A stretch of 64,000 bases of DNA. Source: Neurospora tetrasperma FGSC 2508. Taxonomy: Eukaryota > Ascomycota > Sordariomycetes > Sordariales > Sordariaceae. The stretch's first letter is position 1. The number at the start of each line of letters is the position of its first letter. The stretch is from contig NW_009799099.1 in assembly GCF_000213175.1 (NCBI RefSeq), positions 1,558,015-1,622,014 of the forward strand, read 5' to 3'. Below, piece by piece: positions 61,801-64,000 of the stretch. The notes under the pieces are model-generated. The model saw only the letters and a program-made list of their open reading frames with translations, searched no databases and was not told the origin of the DNA. Position numbers and translations under genes: made by a program.

Positions 61801-63877
61801 CGATCGGCGACTGACTCGAAGGCCGAGCCGGGAGTCTGTACGTCGCAGTACTATTCCCAGGAAGAGCCCTTCCGAACACACTCTTGCCTCTGTTCCTCCT
61901 GAAGTTCAACATAAAGAAGACCATACTAACCCTCAAGAGGAGAAGCATGAGCCAGAGTTCCGGCCATCGACTGTCTTGAAACATGACCGCATGACTGATT
62001 ACACGCCACTCACTATGTCCTTTGATGGAGATCTCCGGCCACCAACAACCCCCGCAAGACCGCTACCTTACTCCAGCAAGTCTTTCACTGGGAGTGCGGT
62101 GAGGGCAATGGCTGCCATGTTTAAAACTGCTGCCGCGAAGGACAAAGACCTGAAGAGGCCGGAAAGTCTTCCCATGCCTATGAAAGCGCCTGGCAATGTG
62201 CTTTCGCATTATACCGTTAACCCTCCATCACCACAGAAACCGCAGTCACCATCATTTGGATCACCCGCACAACGTAACGGTGGCGTATGGGAAGATGAAC
62301 ACAGAGAACATCCAGAATATAAGGGGAACCCAAACAGGAGTTCTGGACGAGGAAGCCATGACGGGGAGGATGGCGAGGACGACATTCCAATGAGTTCAGG
62401 CGCCACTGTAGAAAGGAGTTCCAAGAGATTGGATGAGTGGATGAACGAGCAACAAGGCCACGAGCCATCAAGAAACACTAAAGAAAAGGCCGATGAGAAC
62501 AACACATTCATGCACAAGGGAGATTTTTGGTTGTCTCGGTCAACGGCAAATGATGACGATAATAGAAGCAAAATCTTGTTCTGCAATCAAGCCCGATACG
62601 TACAATTACCACGATCACCTCAAATACCCAGGCCTTTCAGCGCGCCCACTGGATCTCCACATGCCATTCAGAGCTCATGGATGCCAATGAAAGTCGATAT
62701 TTCACCCCATTTCCTTCAAAGTGATATTAGCCAAAGTTCAGGGCTTCTTGTTCAGCCAACTCCAGCCATGGACATGGCTATCGCGAGCGATATTCTGAGT
62801 TTTCAAACGCAAATTCGCCGTCTGCAGAGGCAGCTCGACTTCAAGACGGAAGAAAACAATCATCTCCGCAGCAAGTTGGCAAGCTTTGGTGCAGGACAAT
62901 GTAGTGTGCCGACAGAAGTCAGCGTACGGCGAAGCACAAGCATCAAACTGAGCGAGCACTTGCGGCAGACGGAACGCGAGTGTAAAGCATGGAGAGATCG
63001 AGCAGAAGCGGCGGAGATGAGAGTCGCAATTTTGGAAAGGTTACTGAGGAGGAAGATGGATGGAGAACCATATGAGGAAGAGAGGATTACAGACTCTGAA
63101 GCCAAGGCACCGCCCACTACCCAGCACATGTTTACAGCGGAAGTTTACCGAAGCAGCGGGACTGTTCGGGATCGGCTTCGAAAGTTGTATGGTGTGATGG
63201 ACGGCTGCTCTGAAAGTGATCCCCATGAAGAGTTGGAGGAGGAGGAGGAGGGGGAGGAGGAGGAAGAAGAAGAAGAAGAAGAAGAAGAAGAAGAAGAAGA
63301 ATGTGCTCAGAGGTGTGCTAGTGTCCCTATATGGAGTGACGGAGAAGAAGAAGACCATGGACCGTCCAGTGATGAACCAAAACGGAACGGGGACAACCAG
63401 TGCGTGTCGCAGGAGAAAGAGACGAATATTCAGCAAAATATTTTTGTAGGGGAAGGCGACAGCGATGATGCGGAGCAAGGTTTAGACGTATCAGTTGGGC
63501 ATGTAAGTCGGAGACATCATCAAGAGACGGACGAAAAGGTAGAAGATCAATTTTCTGCGATAGTGGGACGTGATGGGCATCATGATTATGAATGGGTCGA
63601 AGAGGAGGATGCTCATGAGCGAGACGACACCAGAACAGAGCTGAAAAAAAGGATGGCTCGGTGCACAAACATCAATCCTCTCGGATGGAAGACATGCCAG
63701 TATTGCGAGGAGGGGTCGGCAGAGAGCGAAGCGAAGTCGGAAGGGATGGCACTCATGGGTAAGCGGATGGCGGATGATGATAAGAATGGGGAGGAAGAGG
63801 AAGAGGAAGAGGAGCGAGAGTGTGACAAACATCGATTTATGGAAATAATGGAGCATGCGGAGATGCGAATCGAGTAG
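58890..63877 (+). CDS. Large RhoGAP-domain protein
   Basis: Five exons, 58890-59198, 59260-59304, 59361-59676, 59736-60647 and 60705-63877, give 1584 aa with consistent GT-AG sites (GTTAGC, GTAAGT, GTAAGA, GTATGT donors). Exon 2 is only 45 bp. Exons 3-4 hold a RhoGAP domain (about residues 155-430): LPSEYAPSSLILPTCLRATAQ leads to the arginine-finger motif RGVFRIPGS (Arg232), followed by PNLPVHIKAGVHDVASAFKR and the NALGIVFGPLL core. RhoGAPs switch off Rho-type GTPases in polarity and septation. Beyond about residue 530 the protein is Ser/Arg-rich and disordered, with a coiled coil near 1222-1255 (QTQIRRLQRQLDFKTEENNH), a polyglutamate run (about 1369-1393) and an acidic end. Which GTPase it serves is unknown. 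The ATG directly follows an A-run, and further ATGs exist upstream out of frame. Confidence 0.88.
63233..63300. repeat. (GAG/GAA)n microsatellite coding polyglutamate
   Basis: Runs of GAG then GAA units inside the RhoGAP gene; length-variable by nature. Confidence 0.9.
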
Positions 63878-64000
63878 ACAATGTTGAGAAACGATGAGTT
63901 TATTGCGGGACACGCTGTTAGGAGTTGTTTTCTGGTTGTATTGTTTACTGATTTCCCCATTCGGACGGCTGGTGAAAGGGAGGGGGGGGGGGGNGGGGGG
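63878..64000. other. 3' flank of the RhoGAP gene ending in a G run with one N
   Basis: About 100 bp of 3' flank followed by a homopolymer G run from 63981 with an N at 63994, looking like a low-quality contig end rather than real biology. Confidence 0.7.

Overview
The window is a piece of a filamentous ascomycete genome (Pezizomycotina, most likely Sordariomycetes). The signs are short GT-AG introns (about 57-311 bp) with CTAAC-like branch sites, wide intergenic spaces, many TAGGTACCTA-type intergenic motifs, proteins of recognisable fungal families, and a 3.7 kb AT-rich island that looks like a transposon destroyed by repeat-induced point mutation (RIP). One assembly gap (20638-21633) is present, and the window ends in a low-quality G run.

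Layout. 1-13 kb: a membrane-anchored ubiquitin-specific protease (-), the ribosome-biogenesis factor Alb1 (+), a bZIP transcription factor (-), a gene-poor stretch, and the replication protein A small subunit Rfa3 (+). 13.9-18 kb: an Ams2/Spt21-type GATA regulator (-). 18-26 kb: gene-poor, with the gap, then a predicted secreted GPI-anchored protein (-) and a proline-rich protein of unknown function (-). 26.1-29.75 kb: a RIP-mutated PIF/Harbinger DNA transposon with 41 bp terminal inverted repeats and a TAA target duplication, whose edge lies 82 bp from the start codon of the proline-rich gene. 30.5-32.4 kb: the pseudo-carboxypeptidase Ecm14 (+). 34.8-39.3 kb: a Sec7-PH ARF guanine exchange factor (+). 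40.3-43.6 kb: the COMPASS subunit Shg1 with a very long low-complexity tail (-). 44.5-50.3 kb: a small probable mitochondrial membrane protein (+), eIF2B delta (-), mitochondrial IF3 (-) and mitochondrial inner membrane protease Imp1 (+). 51-53 kb: Vac8 (-, seven exons). 56.4-58 kb: the AMPK gamma subunit Snf4 (+). 58.9-63.9 kb: a large RhoGAP protein (+).

The genes are independent eukaryotic units, not an operon or an obvious secondary-metabolite cluster. Functional themes are chromatin/histone-gene control (Ams2/Spt21, Shg1), translation and ribosome assembly (Alb1, eIF2B delta, mtIF3), mitochondria (mtIF3, Imp1, which are divergent neighbours, and the small membrane protein), and membrane traffic/signalling (Sec7 GEF, Vac8, Snf4, RhoGAP). 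I found no convincing undescribed multi-gene system. The best second looks are the RIP-inactivated Harbinger element beside a gene start, a 66 bp MITE-like hairpin at the 3' end of shg1, a 7-codon upstream ORF whose stop overlaps the Snf4 start codon, the Asn-run plus Arg/Asp tail of Shg1, and the 70-residue loop in the GATA finger of the Ams2/Spt21 protein.

Exon boundaries were worked out by hand from frame continuity, splice consensus and remembered family conservation. No database search was possible.
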